A stretch of DNA of 64,000 nt from Flavobacteriales bacterium (GTDB lineage Bacteria; Bacteroidota; Bacteroidia; Flavobacteriales_C; GCA-002722245). Location: positions 1-64,000 of the forward strand of contig JAHEZL010000024.1 of NCBI GenBank assembly GCA_023251095.1. The letters run 5' to 3'. Of this stretch, positions 1-9,482 are shown in pieces; the stretch's first letter is position 1, and each line of letters starts with the position of its first letter. The notes beneath the pieces are model-generated. The model made no database searches, was not told the origin of the DNA, and worked only from the letters and a program-made list of their open reading frames with translations. The position numbers and the translations under genes were made by a program.

Positions 1-159
1 GCGATCGGGCTTTTTGCCTTATGACGATTGATTGTTTTGCTCCTTTCTCTTTTTCCTTCTGTTTATTCTACGAACAAATCAATTTTTATTCGTTTGCACA
101 AACATAGGATGACGTAGAGGGCGCAATGACGAGTGTGCTTAGTGTGGCGAAGAGTTCCT

Positions 160-720
160 TTACTCAATCACAATCTGGTATTTATCCAGCACGCCAATAA
201 TTCCCGACAAAGAAAACTTAGCTTTTTTCACTTTATTTTTTTCCAGATCAATGGAGTAATTTCTCGCGGTGCGGAAATCCACTTTCTCTAAAACCGTTTG
301 CTGAAATATACTTCTGCTTAAATCGCAGTTTTCAAATATTGAACCGAACAAATCTGCATTGGAGAAATCAACTTCTCGCACGGAACACTCCTTAAATAGG
401 GTGTTTTTTATTTTCTTTTTGTGGAAGTTTGAATAATCGAGAATGCATTTTTCAAAATGAAAGGCAAGTAAAAAATCGTTGCATCTTGAAAAATCAATGC
501 CCAATACTTTACAGTTTTTTAGAGTGACGTCTTTCAAACCGGTGCCGTCCATTTTGGCATTGCTGAAGTTGCAATCTTCAAAGGTGCATTCTATAAATTC
601 TGCACTTGAAAAATTGCAATTAGAGAAATTACAATTGATAAAAGTACAAAGCTCAAATACTTCGTTCGACAAATATTTATCGGAATAATCTACTCTGGTA
701 AAGGTCTCGTTTTCTTGCAT
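160..720 (-). CDS. Pentapeptide-repeat protein
   Basis: 186 residues. Nearly the whole chain is built of five-residue repeats of the A(D/N)Lxx/CxF type, for example CNFSN, CTFED, VDFSN and ADLFG. In this family such repeats fold into a right-handed quadrilateral beta-helix. There is no signal peptide or membrane segment, so a cytoplasmic protein is likely. The start ATG lies 3 nt after the gltD stop, so the gene is probably transcribed as the last member of a gltB-gltD unit. Pentapeptide-repeat proteins include DNA-gyrase-protecting Qnr/MfpA types, but most have no known role and nothing here singles out gyrase binding. The fold assignment is firm; the function is unknown. Confidence 0.85.
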   Translation of the reverse strand: MQENETFTRVDYSDKYLSNEVFELCTFINCNFSNCNFSSAEFIECTFEDCNFSNAKMDGTGLKDVTLKNCKVLGIDFSRCNDFLLAFHFEKCILDYSNFHKKKIKNTLFKECSVREVDFSNADLFGSIFENCDLSRSIFQQTVLEKVDFRTARNYSIDLEKNKVKKAKFSLSGIIGVLDKYQIVIE

Positions 721-723
721 GTA

Positions 724-2211
724 TTAGCCTAAAGCGAGCAAAGATGCGTCTTTCGACTCCAAAGCACTTTCGCCCATCAGATAAGTATCGACAGCTTTTG
801 CGCATTCGCGACCTTCGCTGATGGCCCAAACCACCAGGGATTGACCTCTGCGCATATCGCCTGCGGCAAATACTTTTTCTACTGATGTTGCATAGTCTTT
901 TGTATTCGCTTTAACGTTGCTTCTTTCGTCGTAAACAACACCTAAAGAATCCAATAAACCTTTTTGATCAGGACCGAGGAAACCTGCGGCAATTGTGATC
1001 AATTCAGCTGGTAATATTTTTTCAGTACCAGGAATTTCGTTGAAAATATGTTTTCCCTGAGCGTCTTTCGTCCACTCAATTTCAGCGATTTTTAATCCGC
1101 TTAAATTCCCGTTTTTATCACCAACGAATTCTTTGGTCAGGATACTCCATTTTCTATCTGCACCTTCTTCATGTGAAGAAGAAGTACGCAAAATCAAAGG
1201 CCATTCCGGCCAAGGATTTCCTCCTGTACGGCCATCAGATGGTTTTGGAGCAATCTCCAATTGAGTAATAGATTTGGCGCCGTGACGGTTAGAAGTTCCA
1301 ACACAGTCGGAACCGGTATCACCACCACCAATCACCACTACATTTTTACCTGTAGCCAATATCTCTTCAACTTTTTCTCCTTTGTGATTTTCATGTTTCA
1401 ATTTAGAAACACGCGCATTGTTTTGCGACAAGAACTCCATGGCAGGATAAATTCCTTTGAACTCTCTTCCTGGAATTTGCACATCGCGTGGATTGGTTGC
1501 TCCACCAGCTAAAACAACAGCATCAAAATCTTTTAATAATTCTTCTTTAGTAATGTCAACGCCTACATTCACGCCACATTTAAAGATAATTCCTTCTTCA
1601 GTCATCACTTTAATTCTTCTCTCCACCACTTTTTTATCGAGCTTGAAATCAGGAATTCCAAAGCGTACTAAACCACCAGGTTTTTGAGCTCTTTCATACA
1701 CCACTACAAAGTGACCGGCTTTATTCAGTTGGTCGGCAGCAGCCAATCCAGCCGGACCGGAACCTACTACAACTACTTTTTTACCTGTTCTCTTAATGTT
1801 GGTATTTGGTTTTACCCAACCTTGTTTGAACGCTTCTTCAATAATGCTTTTCTCAATGTGCTCAATAGCTACAGGAGGTTTATTGATGCCTAAAACACAA
1901 GAACCTTCGCAGGGAGCCGGACAAATTCTTCCGGTGAACTCAGGGAAATTGTTGGTTTCGCTCAGAATATCGTAAGCCTCTTTCCATTCTTTGCGATACA
2001 CCGCATCGTTGAATTCAGGAATCACGTTGCCCAGCGGACAGCCATTGTGACAAAACGGAACGCCGCAGTTCATGCAGCGCGCAGCTTGTTCACGTGTTTT
2101 TTCCTCCGACATCGGTTTGTAAAACTCCGTGTAGTGTTTTATTCTTTCTGCCGGTTTTTCGTATTCCGGTAATTTTCTATCGTACTTTAAAAATCCGTCT
2201 GGCTGGCCCAT
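724..2211 (-). CDS. gltD: Glutamate synthase (NADPH) small subunit
   Basis: 495 residues, the usual length. The small subunit takes electrons from NAD(P)H through FAD and passes them via iron-sulfur clusters to the large subunit, for ammonia assimilation in the cytoplasm. Two cysteine groups near the N-terminus (RCMNCGVPFCHNGCP and ICPAPCEGSC) are the family's 4Fe-4S ligands. A Rossmann motif VVVGSGPAGLAAA (about residues 147-159) binds FAD, and a second, VVVIGGGDTGSD, binds NAD(P)H. The C-terminal VFAAGDMRRGQSLVVWA motif completes the FAD site. It lies 7 nt downstream of gltB, in the standard operon order. Confidence 0.97.
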   Translation of the reverse strand: MGQPDGFLKYDRKLPEYEKPAERIKHYTEFYKPMSEEKTREQAARCMNCGVPFCHNGCPLGNVIPEFNDAVYRKEWKEAYDILSETNNFPEFTGRICPAPCEGSCVLGINKPPVAIEHIEKSIIEEAFKQGWVKPNTNIKRTGKKVVVVGSGPAGLAAADQLNKAGHFVVVYERAQKPGGLVRFGIPDFKLDKKVVERRIKVMTEEGIIFKCGVNVGVDITKEELLKDFDAVVLAGGATNPRDVQIPGREFKGIYPAMEFLSQNNARVSKLKHENHKGEKVEEILATGKNVVVIGGGDTGSDCVGTSNRHGAKSITQLEIAPKPSDGRTGGNPWPEWPLILRTSSSHEEGADRKWSILTKEFVGDKNGNLSGLKIAEIEWTKDAQGKHIFNEIPGTEKILPAELITIAAGFLGPDQKGLLDSLGVVYDERSNVKANTKDYATSVEKVFAAGDMRRGQSLVVWAISEGRECAKAVDTYLMGESALESKDASLLALG

Positions 2212-2218
2212 ACTTCAA

Positions 2219-5200
2219 TTATTTTACAAGTTCTTTTTTCTCTTTTTTCTCTGCTTTTTTCTTTTCCATCACACGTTTGTAATCGCGTGGCATTACTTTT
2301 TTGAAATACTTCAACTCTTTGTCCCAGTTTTCCAAAATTGATTTCGCCACACCACTATCGGTGTATTGGAAATGCTCTTCTATCAAGGCTTTCAATTCAG
2401 CAGCATCATCCGCAGAAATGGCTTCGATATCAGCTAATTCATTGTTGAAATTTCCGGCAAATTCTTTCCATTTGTCCCAGATGTAAGCATATCCACCGCT
2501 CATACCTGCACCGAAGTTACGGCCGGTTTTACCCAACACCACGACTCTACCGCCTGTCATGTATTCAACGCCGTGGTCTCCAATACCTTCCACCACTGTA
2601 GTAACACCTGAGTTTCTTACGCAGAAACGCTCGCCCGCTTGTCCGCGGATAAACGCCTTCCCTGAAGTAGCTCCGTAAAAAGCAACGTTACCAATGATCA
2701 TATTGTCTTCAGCAACATACTTGGATTTTTTGTTTGGATAAATCACCAATTCAGCACCCGATAAGCCTTTTCCGAAATAATCGTTGGCTTCACCTTCTAC
2801 TGTGAAACGAACACCTGTTGTGGTGAAGGCCCCGAAGCTTTGTCCGGCTGAACCTACAAATTTAATATCAATGGTTCCGGCTGGTAAACCAACGCCGCCA
2901 TGAACTTTACAGATTTCGTTAGACAACATTGCACCTACCGAACGATCTGTATTGATGATTTTGAATTCTTGTTTAACCACTTTACCGCTTTCAATAGCAG
3001 GTTTAGCGATCTCCATTAATTTGCGGTCGATGATGTCGTGAATCTCGTGATCTTGCTCTTTTTGTTTGTAAGAACCAACACCCGCAGCAACATTCGGACG
3101 ATATAATAAAGGAGATAAATCTAAATTTTTGGTTTTCCAGTTCGGTTCATTGTATTTCACTTCCAACAGATCCGTTCTTCCCACCATTTCATCTACAGTT
3201 CTGAAGCCTAATTCAGCCATGATAGAACGAAGATCTTCTGCTACGAAAGTGAAATAGTTCACTACGTGATCAGGATTTCCTGTAAACAGTTTTCTCAATT
3301 CAGGATCTTGCGTGGCAACTCCAACCGGACAAGTATTCAAATGACACTTACGCATCATGATACAACCTGCAACCACTAAAGAAGCTGTAGCAATACCCCA
3401 TTCCTCTGCTCCTAATAAAGTAGCGATGGCGATATCACGACCGGTTCTTAATTGTCCGTCGGTTTGTACTGTGATACGACTTCTTAAATCGTTCAATAAT
3501 AAAGTCTGGTGTGTTTCAGCTAAACCTAGCTCCCATGGCAAACCAGCGTGACGGATAGAACTGATAGGAGAAGCTCCCGTTCCACCATCGTAACCTGCGA
3601 TGAGCACCACATCACCTTTTGCTTTGGCAACACCTGAAGCAATGGTTCCAACACCTGCTTCTGATACCAACTTAACGTTGATACGTGCAGCACGGTTGGC
3701 ATTTTTTAAATCGTAAATCAATTGCGCTAAATCCTCAATAGAGTATATATCGTGGTGAGGAGGAGGAGAAATCAATCCTACGCCCGGCGTACTGTGACGC
3801 ACACGTCCGATCCACTCATCTACTTTATGTCCCGGTAACTGTCCGCCTTCACCCGGTTTAGCACCTTGTGCAATTTTAATTTGTAATTCGTCGGCATTGG
3901 TTAAGTAATGCGCTGTTACTCCAAAACGGCCAGAAGCCACTTGTTTAATAGCACTTCTTTCCCAGTCGCCATTTGGTTTTTTAGCATAACGCGCTTCATC
4001 TTCACCACCTTCACCTGAGTTGGATTTACCGCCAATACGGTTCATCGCAATCGCCAGAGTGCTGTGCGCTTCGTAAGAAATAGAACCGAAAGACATCGCA
4101 CCTGTAGCGAAACGCTTGAAGATGCTTTCTTTTGATTCCACCTGATCCAAAGGAATTGGATTTCCTTTTTTCAGTTGCAGCATGCTACGCAAAGTCAAGG
4201 CTTGCTGACTTTGGTCGTTTATTTTTTGCGCAAATTGTTTGTAAACATTTACGTCGTTTGTTCTTGTTGCTTTTTGTAATAAAGAAATAGATTCAGGGTT
4301 GAACAAATGCGCTTCTCCTTTTCTTTTCCACTGATAGTAACCACCGATGAACAAGTGTTTGTCTAAGCTCGTATTTTGGAAAGCTCTTTTGTGACGGATC
4401 AAAACTTCTTTCGCCAGGTCATCAAAAGTCATCCCTTTGATACGGGAAACTGTTCCGCTGAAACATTTTTCAATAACAGCCGGACCGATTCCCAAAGCTT
4501 CAAAAATTTGAGCCCCTTGGTAAGACTGAACTGTTGAAATACCCATTTTGGAGAACACTTTCAGCAAACCGTAATTGATGGCTTTGTTGTAGTTACCCAA
4601 TAATTTTTTGATGTTGGTTTCTCCGTTTTCCAGTTCTTCTTCAAACATGGAACGGATGGTATCACCTGCCAAATATGCATTTACCGCGTTGGCACCGAAG
4701 CCAATCAAAGTCGCAAAATGGTGCACTTCAATAACGTCACCGGCTTCCACTACTAAACTTGTACGGGTTCTCAATCCTTTTTTAATCAAGTCGGAATGAA
4801 TAGCTCCAACGGCTAATAAAGAAGGAATTGGTGCTGTGTTGGCATCAACATTTCTATCGGAAATGATCAACACATTACAACCCATTAAAGTAGCACGTTC
4901 AGCGTTGGCGCATATTTCATCGATGGCATTTTCCAAAGTTCCCGGTCTGTCGGAAGCGCTGAAAATAGCATTGATGGTATAGGATTTAAATGAACCATCG
5001 TTCAGCTTGCGGAGTTTATCCAATTGTCCGTTCGACAATTGAGGATCATCCAAGTGAATTTGACGACAGTGCTCTGGCGTTTCGGCCAGTATATTTTTTT
5101 GTGAACCCAGGTTGGTGTAAAGCGACATGATCACTTTTTCACGGATAGGGTCGATTGGCGGGTTAGAAACCTGCGCAAACAATTGTTTGAAATAACTAGC

Positions 5201-6742
5201 TAAATGCTGGCTTTGTGAAGACAAAACTGCCAACGGAACGTCGGTTCCCATTGACCCCAGCGGCTCCATACCTTCTTTCGCCATTGGCTCAAGAATGGTA
5301 TTCAAATCCTCACGCGTAAATCCGTAAGCAATTTGTTTTTGCAACAACTCCATTCCTTTGGTTGGAGCGTTGGTTTTTTTCATCGGACGAGCCAAATCTT
5401 TCAAAGTCAATTTGTTCTCTTTCAACCATCTGCCGTATGGCTTGGCCGAACAAATCTCATCTTTCAATTCTTTATCAGAGATGATACGGCCTTTCTCCAA
5501 GTCCGCAACAAATATTTTACCTGGTTGCAAACGACCTTTTTCAATCACTTTCGATTCATCTACCGGCAATGAACCCGCTTCAGAAGACATGATCAAAGTA
5601 TCGTCGTCCAGTACGCAGTATCTTGACGGACGCAAACCGTTTCTATCCAGAGTAGCACCTACCACTTTACCATCGGTGAAAGAGATAGAAGCCGGACCAT
5701 CCCAAGGCTCCATGATAGAAGAATAGTATTCGTAGAAAGCGCGTTTTTCTTCACGCATTCCAGGATTTTGCTGCCATGCCTCAGGCACCAGCATCATCAT
5801 CACCTGCGCCATCGGGCGACCACCTAAGGTCAGGATCTCAACAACGTTATCTAAGTTAGATGAATCAGAACGGTTGATGTCGCAAATTGGCATCATCCAG
5901 TCGATTTCCTCCACGGTAAACAAAGTGCTTTCCAGCAATACTTGCTTAGAGCGCATCCAGTTTACGTTACCCTTGATGGTATTGATTTCACCGTTGTGAG
6001 CTATAAAACGGAAAGGCTGAGCCAATCTCCATTTAGCCGTAGTATTGGTAGAAAAACGGGAGTGAACCACTGCCATAGCAGAAGCAATCTCTTTCGTTTG
6101 CAAATCTTTGTAGTAAGGACGCAATTGGTTGGTACGCAGCTGACCTTTGTAAACGATTACTTTGTAAGAACTTGAAGTAATGTGGAAGCTGTCGTAAGTG
6201 TTTGGTAATTCGCGGTGGATATTTCGGTTGGCGTATTTTCTCAATACACACAATCTTCTTTCCAAGGCCTCAGGATCTTTGCTATCATTGAAAGTCAAAA
6301 ATATTTGCTCAACATGGGGCTCAACTCTTTTTGAAGTAGCACCCAACATTGAATTATCAGTAGGCACCACACGGAAAGCCAACACATTGAATCCTAAACG
6401 AACGGCATATTCCACAAAAAGGTCCTTGCAACGTTGCTGTTCATCGGCTTCTTTAGGAAAGAAAGTCATACAAACACCGTATTGTCCGGCCTCCGGCAAT
6501 TCAATTTTTTGCTTTTTCAGCTCATTTTTCAGGAAGTCGTGAGGCATTTGGATCAACACCCCTGCTCCGTCACCGGTTTCAGGTTCGCAACCACAACCAC
6601 CACGATGCTCCATGTTCTCCAACATGGCGATGGCATCCTGAATAATTTTATTGGATTTTTTGTTCTTAAGATTCGCTACAAACCCGATCCCGCAAGAGTC
6701 GTGCTCAAATGACGGGTGATACAATCCTTGATTCTCAATCAT
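2219..6742 (-). CDS. gltB: Glutamate synthase large subunit
   Basis: 1507 residues from the chosen start; it makes two glutamates from glutamine and 2-oxoglutarate. An upstream in-frame start at 6817 would add 25 residues with no family counterpart. The ATG at 6742 places the catalytic Cys at residue 17 (HDSCGIGF), which fits cleavage of a short propeptide to expose the N-terminal nucleophile. Domains in order: class II glutamine amidotransferase (about 17-430), central domain, FMN-binding synthase domain containing the 3Fe-4S cysteines in CIMMRKCHLNTCPVG (about 1125-1140), and a C-terminal glycine-rich beta-helix (about 1250-1440). It is the first gene of the gltB-gltD-pentapeptide unit. Confidence 0.97.
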   Translation of the reverse strand: MIENQGLYHPSFEHDSCGIGFVANLKNKKSNKIIQDAIAMLENMEHRGGCGCEPETGDGAGVLIQMPHDFLKNELKKQKIELPEAGQYGVCMTFFPKEADEQQRCKDLFVEYAVRLGFNVLAFRVVPTDNSMLGATSKRVEPHVEQIFLTFNDSKDPEALERRLCVLRKYANRNIHRELPNTYDSFHITSSSYKVIVYKGQLRTNQLRPYYKDLQTKEIASAMAVVHSRFSTNTTAKWRLAQPFRFIAHNGEINTIKGNVNWMRSKQVLLESTLFTVEEIDWMMPICDINRSDSSNLDNVVEILTLGGRPMAQVMMMLVPEAWQQNPGMREEKRAFYEYYSSIMEPWDGPASISFTDGKVVGATLDRNGLRPSRYCVLDDDTLIMSSEAGSLPVDESKVIEKGRLQPGKIFVADLEKGRIISDKELKDEICSAKPYGRWLKENKLTLKDLARPMKKTNAPTKGMELLQKQIAYGFTREDLNTILEPMAKEGMEPLGSMGTDVPLAVLSSQSQHLASYFKQLFAQVSNPPIDPIREKVIMSLYTNLGSQKNILAETPEHCRQIHLDDPQLSNGQLDKLRKLNDGSFKSYTINAIFSASDRPGTLENAIDEICANAERATLMGCNVLIISDRNVDANTAPIPSLLAVGAIHSDLIKKGLRTRTSLVVEAGDVIEVHHFATLIGFGANAVNAYLAGDTIRSMFEEELENGETNIKKLLGNYNKAINYGLLKVFSKMGISTVQSYQGAQIFEALGIGPAVIEKCFSGTVSRIKGMTFDDLAKEVLIRHKRAFQNTSLDKHLFIGGYYQWKRKGEAHLFNPESISLLQKATRTNDVNVYKQFAQKINDQSQQALTLRSMLQLKKGNPIPLDQVESKESIFKRFATGAMSFGSISYEAHSTLAIAMNRIGGKSNSGEGGEDEARYAKKPNGDWERSAIKQVASGRFGVTAHYLTNADELQIKIAQGAKPGEGGQLPGHKVDEWIGRVRHSTPGVGLISPPPHHDIYSIEDLAQLIYDLKNANRAARINVKLVSEAGVGTIASGVAKAKGDVVLIAGYDGGTGASPISSIRHAGLPWELGLAETHQTLLLNDLRSRITVQTDGQLRTGRDIAIATLLGAEEWGIATASLVVAGCIMMRKCHLNTCPVGVATQDPELRKLFTGNPDHVVNYFTFVAEDLRSIMAELGFRTVDEMVGRTDLLEVKYNEPNWKTKNLDLSPLLYRPNVAAGVGSYKQKEQDHEIHDIIDRKLMEIAKPAIESGKVVKQEFKIINTDRSVGAMLSNEICKVHGGVGLPAGTIDIKFVGSAGQSFGAFTTTGVRFTVEGEANDYFGKGLSGAELVIYPNKKSKYVAEDNMIIGNVAFYGATSGKAFIRGQAGERFCVRNSGVTTVVEGIGDHGVEYMTGGRVVVLGKTGRNFGAGMSGGYAYIWDKWKEFAGNFNNELADIEAISADDAAELKALIEEHFQYTDSGVAKSILENWDKELKYFKKVMPRDYKRVMEKKKAEKKEKKELVK

Positions 6743-6951
6743 ACTCAATCGATTCTTTAATAAAAATAAAACAGAAAAAGGACGGCGAATATACGCATTA
6801 TCGAAGAATAAACACAAGGAAAAAAGCGAAATGTTTAGGGCACGCTGTTAAAAAAGTTTAGGGGCATCTAAAAAATTAGAAGCTGCTGCTTTTGTAACCA
6901 ATCCATTTTTCCTGCATTGATGGAATAGTTAACCCTTAAAATTTCAACCCT

Positions 6952-8550
6952 ATGTCAGCAGAAAAACTCAGTCCACGCCAGCAAATGATAGGCATTATGT
7001 ATTTGGTTTTACTGGCCATGTTGGCTATGAATGCCTCCAAAGATTTACTGGATGCCTTCTTAAAATTAGAAAGCGGAATTGATCTCACAGCAAATAATTT
7101 TGTGGAAAATGTACAACCCATTTACGGAAAAATTGAAGCTGCAGCTGCCACCAATTCACCGAAAGCAAAAGAAACTTTGAAAAATTCAAGAATAGTAAAA
7201 AGTAAAATTCAGGAAATAAACACCTTGATCAATACGCATAAAAAATGGCTCATCGACAATACCGGCGGAGTAGATGAAAATGGAATTCCATTGGCAAAAG
7301 ACAATCAGGATGTAGGCGCCGAATACCTGATGACCAAAGGTAACGGCGAAGATTTACGAAAAAAAATTACCGCCTTAAAAACATACATCACGGGCTTGAT
7401 TGATAAGCAAGATACCTCCGTGCGACAAAGTATTTCTGCCCTCCTCGCTACCGATGAATACAAGGATTATGAAGGCAATAAAACATCGTGGGAAGCAGGA
7501 ATTTCGGAACATCTGCCTTTGGCGGCGGTAACAGCCAACCTCAGCAATATCCAATCCTACCTAAGAAATACTGAATCCATCACCATTAATTATTTGGCAG
7601 AAGAATTAATCATCGACACTTATAAAGTCAATAAAATTCAGGCTGCTACGATTGCGCAAAGCAGCTATGTGCTGAAAGGAGAAGAATACAAAGCGCAAAT
7701 ATTTTTAGCTGCATCCGACACCACCCAGCAACCCACCATTTTGGTAGGTGATTACGACAGTGATTTGTTTGGTAAAACCGGACAATTAAAATTCTTTTCG
7801 AAAGCCGATACCCTGAACATCAAAGATGGTTTTGGAAGCTATGCGAGTGCCGGAAACTCGGTGGGAGAACATATCTGGAAAGGGGTGGTGAGAATTCCAC
7901 ATCCCAACCCGAAACGCAAAGGAGAGTTTTTAACCTATCCTTTTGAAAATAAATACCTGGTGGCTCAGCCTTCAGCTGTAGTTTCATCGGATAAATTAAA
8001 CATCATGTACATGAAATTAGACAATGAAATGTCGATTTCGGTTCCGGGAATTTCGAGCGATAAAATCCGCGTGAGTGCTAATAAATGCAGCATTGCCAAA
8101 AAAGGAAACGGCCAGTTTGTTTTTACACCAAACGCTATCGGAAAAACAGATGTGCTGGTTCAGGCAGAAGTGAGTCCAGGCAGATGGGAAACCATGGGTA
8201 CTTATCCATGGATGATTAAAAAATTACCTAAGCCCGAAGTTATTATGGGCAATAAAGAAATTGGAGGTAAAACCAACAAAGCCGAAATATTGGGCATTGG
8301 GAAAATCAAAGCGAAATATTCCGATGATTTTCCTTTGAGTTCAACGCCTACTATACAAAGCTGTAAGGTATCCTTCGGAAAAGGAAGCGACATTGGTCAG
8401 GAAAAAGATGCTCCCGGCGGAATTTTCACCACTGCACAAATAAATGAGATAAGAGCTTTACGAAAAAACGACAATGTTTTTTTAATCATCGTTGTAAGAG
8501 GAGCCGACGGTATTACTTACACCATTAACAGAACCATGACCATCAATTAA
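6952..8550 (+). CDS. gldM: GldM-like gliding/T9SS protein
   Basis: 532 residues, close to the usual GldM length. GldM spans the inner membrane once and projects a long periplasmic rod. With GldL it forms the proton-driven motor that powers type IX secretion and gliding. The N-terminus carries the family signature: PRQQMIGIMYLVLLAMLAMN (residues 8-27) is the single membrane helix, followed by ASKDLLDAF. The rest is a predicted periplasmic chain of beta-rich domains. GldM genes normally sit in a gldKLMN operon, but here the neighbours are gltB (divergent) and an outer-membrane protein (convergent). It may therefore be a paralogue or a relocated copy. Family assignment is secure; whether it is the main T9SS GldM cannot be decided from this window. 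Confidence 0.9.
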   Translation: MSAEKLSPRQQMIGIMYLVLLAMLAMNASKDLLDAFLKLESGIDLTANNFVENVQPIYGKIEAAAATNSPKAKETLKNSRIVKSKIQEINTLINTHKKWLIDNTGGVDENGIPLAKDNQDVGAEYLMTKGNGEDLRKKITALKTYITGLIDKQDTSVRQSISALLATDEYKDYEGNKTSWEAGISEHLPLAAVTANLSNIQSYLRNTESITINYLAEELIIDTYKVNKIQAATIAQSSYVLKGEEYKAQIFLAASDTTQQPTILVGDYDSDLFGKTGQLKFFSKADTLNIKDGFGSYASAGNSVGEHIWKGVVRIPHPNPKRKGEFLTYPFENKYLVAQPSAVVSSDKLNIMYMKLDNEMSISVPGISSDKIRVSANKCSIAKKGNGQFVFTPNAIGKTDVLVQAEVSPGRWETMGTYPWMIKKLPKPEVIMGNKEIGGKTNKAEILGIGKIKAKYSDDFPLSSTPTIQSCKVSFGKGSDIGQEKDAPGGIFTTAQINEIRALRKNDNVFLIIVVRGADGITYTINRTMTIN

Positions 8551-8560
8551 ACCTTCCCCC

Positions 8561-8609
8561 AACTGCCTTGCCGGCAGAGAGGAGCATGATGTGGCAAGGC
8601 AGTTTTATT
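8561..8609 (+). terminator. Rho-independent terminator after gldM
   Basis: A 12-bp perfect stem, AACTGCCTTGCC (8561-8572) pairing with GGCAAGGCAGTT (8593-8604), followed by a T-rich run. It begins 10 nt after the gldM stop. The far arm abuts the end of the convergent barrel gene. Confidence 0.75.
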
Positions 8610-9378
8610 TATCTATTCTAACCGGAGTTTTTCCACGACGAATGATAGTACCACTATTTCTGTTATTTGAAGAGGAAGAAGATCCATTCCACTGAAAAGG
8701 GGGCGTTGTAGAAGAATCATCCGAAGCAACCGGCAAATGATTGATCGCGTTTTTTAAATTGAAAACTATGCCCAACTTAATAATAAGCATATTGCTGTTC
8801 GCCTTGTTAATGTTGTAATCAATCACATTATCTTTAGAGTTAAAAGAATGCAGATCTAAAAAATTAACATTGCTTCCGCTGTTGTACATTACTCCACAAT
8901 CCAAATAAAAATTATCGTTAACTCTATAAAAAGTACCAAAGCCTACTCCACAATTCACAGAGGCTGCATCCGTTAAATATTCACTTATACCTGACACTAT
9001 TCCTTCAGTATAATAACTGATAAATCCATAATGGCATTCCAGATAAGGACTCAATTTTTGAAAATTCTTCACTATTCTGGCTTCTAAAAAAACACCGCCA
9101 AAAGTATTGTTCACCTCATAACTGCCAAGGGGAGAAGACTGCGACCGTGTTCCATTATCCGAACCGTAAAAAGAAACACCCAAATCCAAAGAAAATGCAT
9201 TTTTAGGGTGAATAATATAATCAAAGCCAAAGCCTATTCCGGCTCCCGACAAATAGCCTTGTTTCTTCATATTAAACAAGGGATCCGATTGTATTGCACA
9301 CAAACTTGCTCTTAATTGTGCCACCGAAGTAGCAAACAATAGTAATGAACATCCGATTGTAAATAGTAATTTTTTCAT
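8605..9378 (-). CDS. Outer-membrane beta-barrel protein
   Basis: 257 residues with a clear signal peptide (MKKLLFTIGCSLLLFATSVAQ). The mature part alternates hydrophobic and polar residues and is rich in Gly and aromatics, as in small PorT/OmpW-like outer-membrane barrels of Bacteroidota. Examples are GAGIGFGFDYIIHP and a late strand MLIIKLGIVFNL. After the last strand comes a Ser/Asn-rich tail ending in basic residues, which is not typical of a barrel C-terminus. No ligand or partner can be inferred. It is transcribed convergently toward gldM and shares no operon with it. Confidence 0.65.
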   Translation of the reverse strand: MKKLLFTIGCSLLLFATSVAQLRASLCAIQSDPLFNMKKQGYLSGAGIGFGFDYIIHPKNAFSLDLGVSFYGSDNGTRSQSSPLGSYEVNNTFGGVFLEARIVKNFQKLSPYLECHYGFISYYTEGIVSGISEYLTDAASVNCGVGFGTFYRVNDNFYLDCGVMYNSGSNVNFLDLHSFNSKDNVIDYNINKANSNMLIIKLGIVFNLKNAINHLPVASDDSSTTPPFQWNGSSSSSNNRNSGTIIRRGKTPVRIDK

Positions 9379-9447
9379 AATGTATAATTTTATTTTGTGT
9401 ATTTATTACACCAACTACTGTGCCAGTAAACTTTAATTAAAGGATTT

Positions 9448-9478
9448 TTTGAGATTCATAAAGAATCATGTAGGTTTG
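9448..9478 (+). promoter_or_regulatory. Consensus Bacteroidota promoter
   Basis: TTTG at 9448-9451, a 19-nt spacer, then TAGGTTTG at 9471-9478, an exact TAnnTTTG -7 box. The GTG start of the methyltransferase begins at 9483, so transcription would start at or within a few bases of the start codon. Confidence 0.6.
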
Positions 9479-9482
9479 AAAA

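Noticed and set aside
1-159. Possible RNA gene at the window start
   Set aside because: No tRNA or other RNA structure is recognisable in the sequence; nothing supportable there.
5333-5726. Plus-strand open frames inside gltB, up to 122 codons
   Set aside because: They are shadow frames opposite a highly conserved enzyme gene, with no signal, motif or start context.
6743-6817. Extended N-terminus of glutamate synthase large subunit
   Set aside because: The extra 25 residues have no family counterpart and would put the catalytic Cys at 42 instead of about 17.
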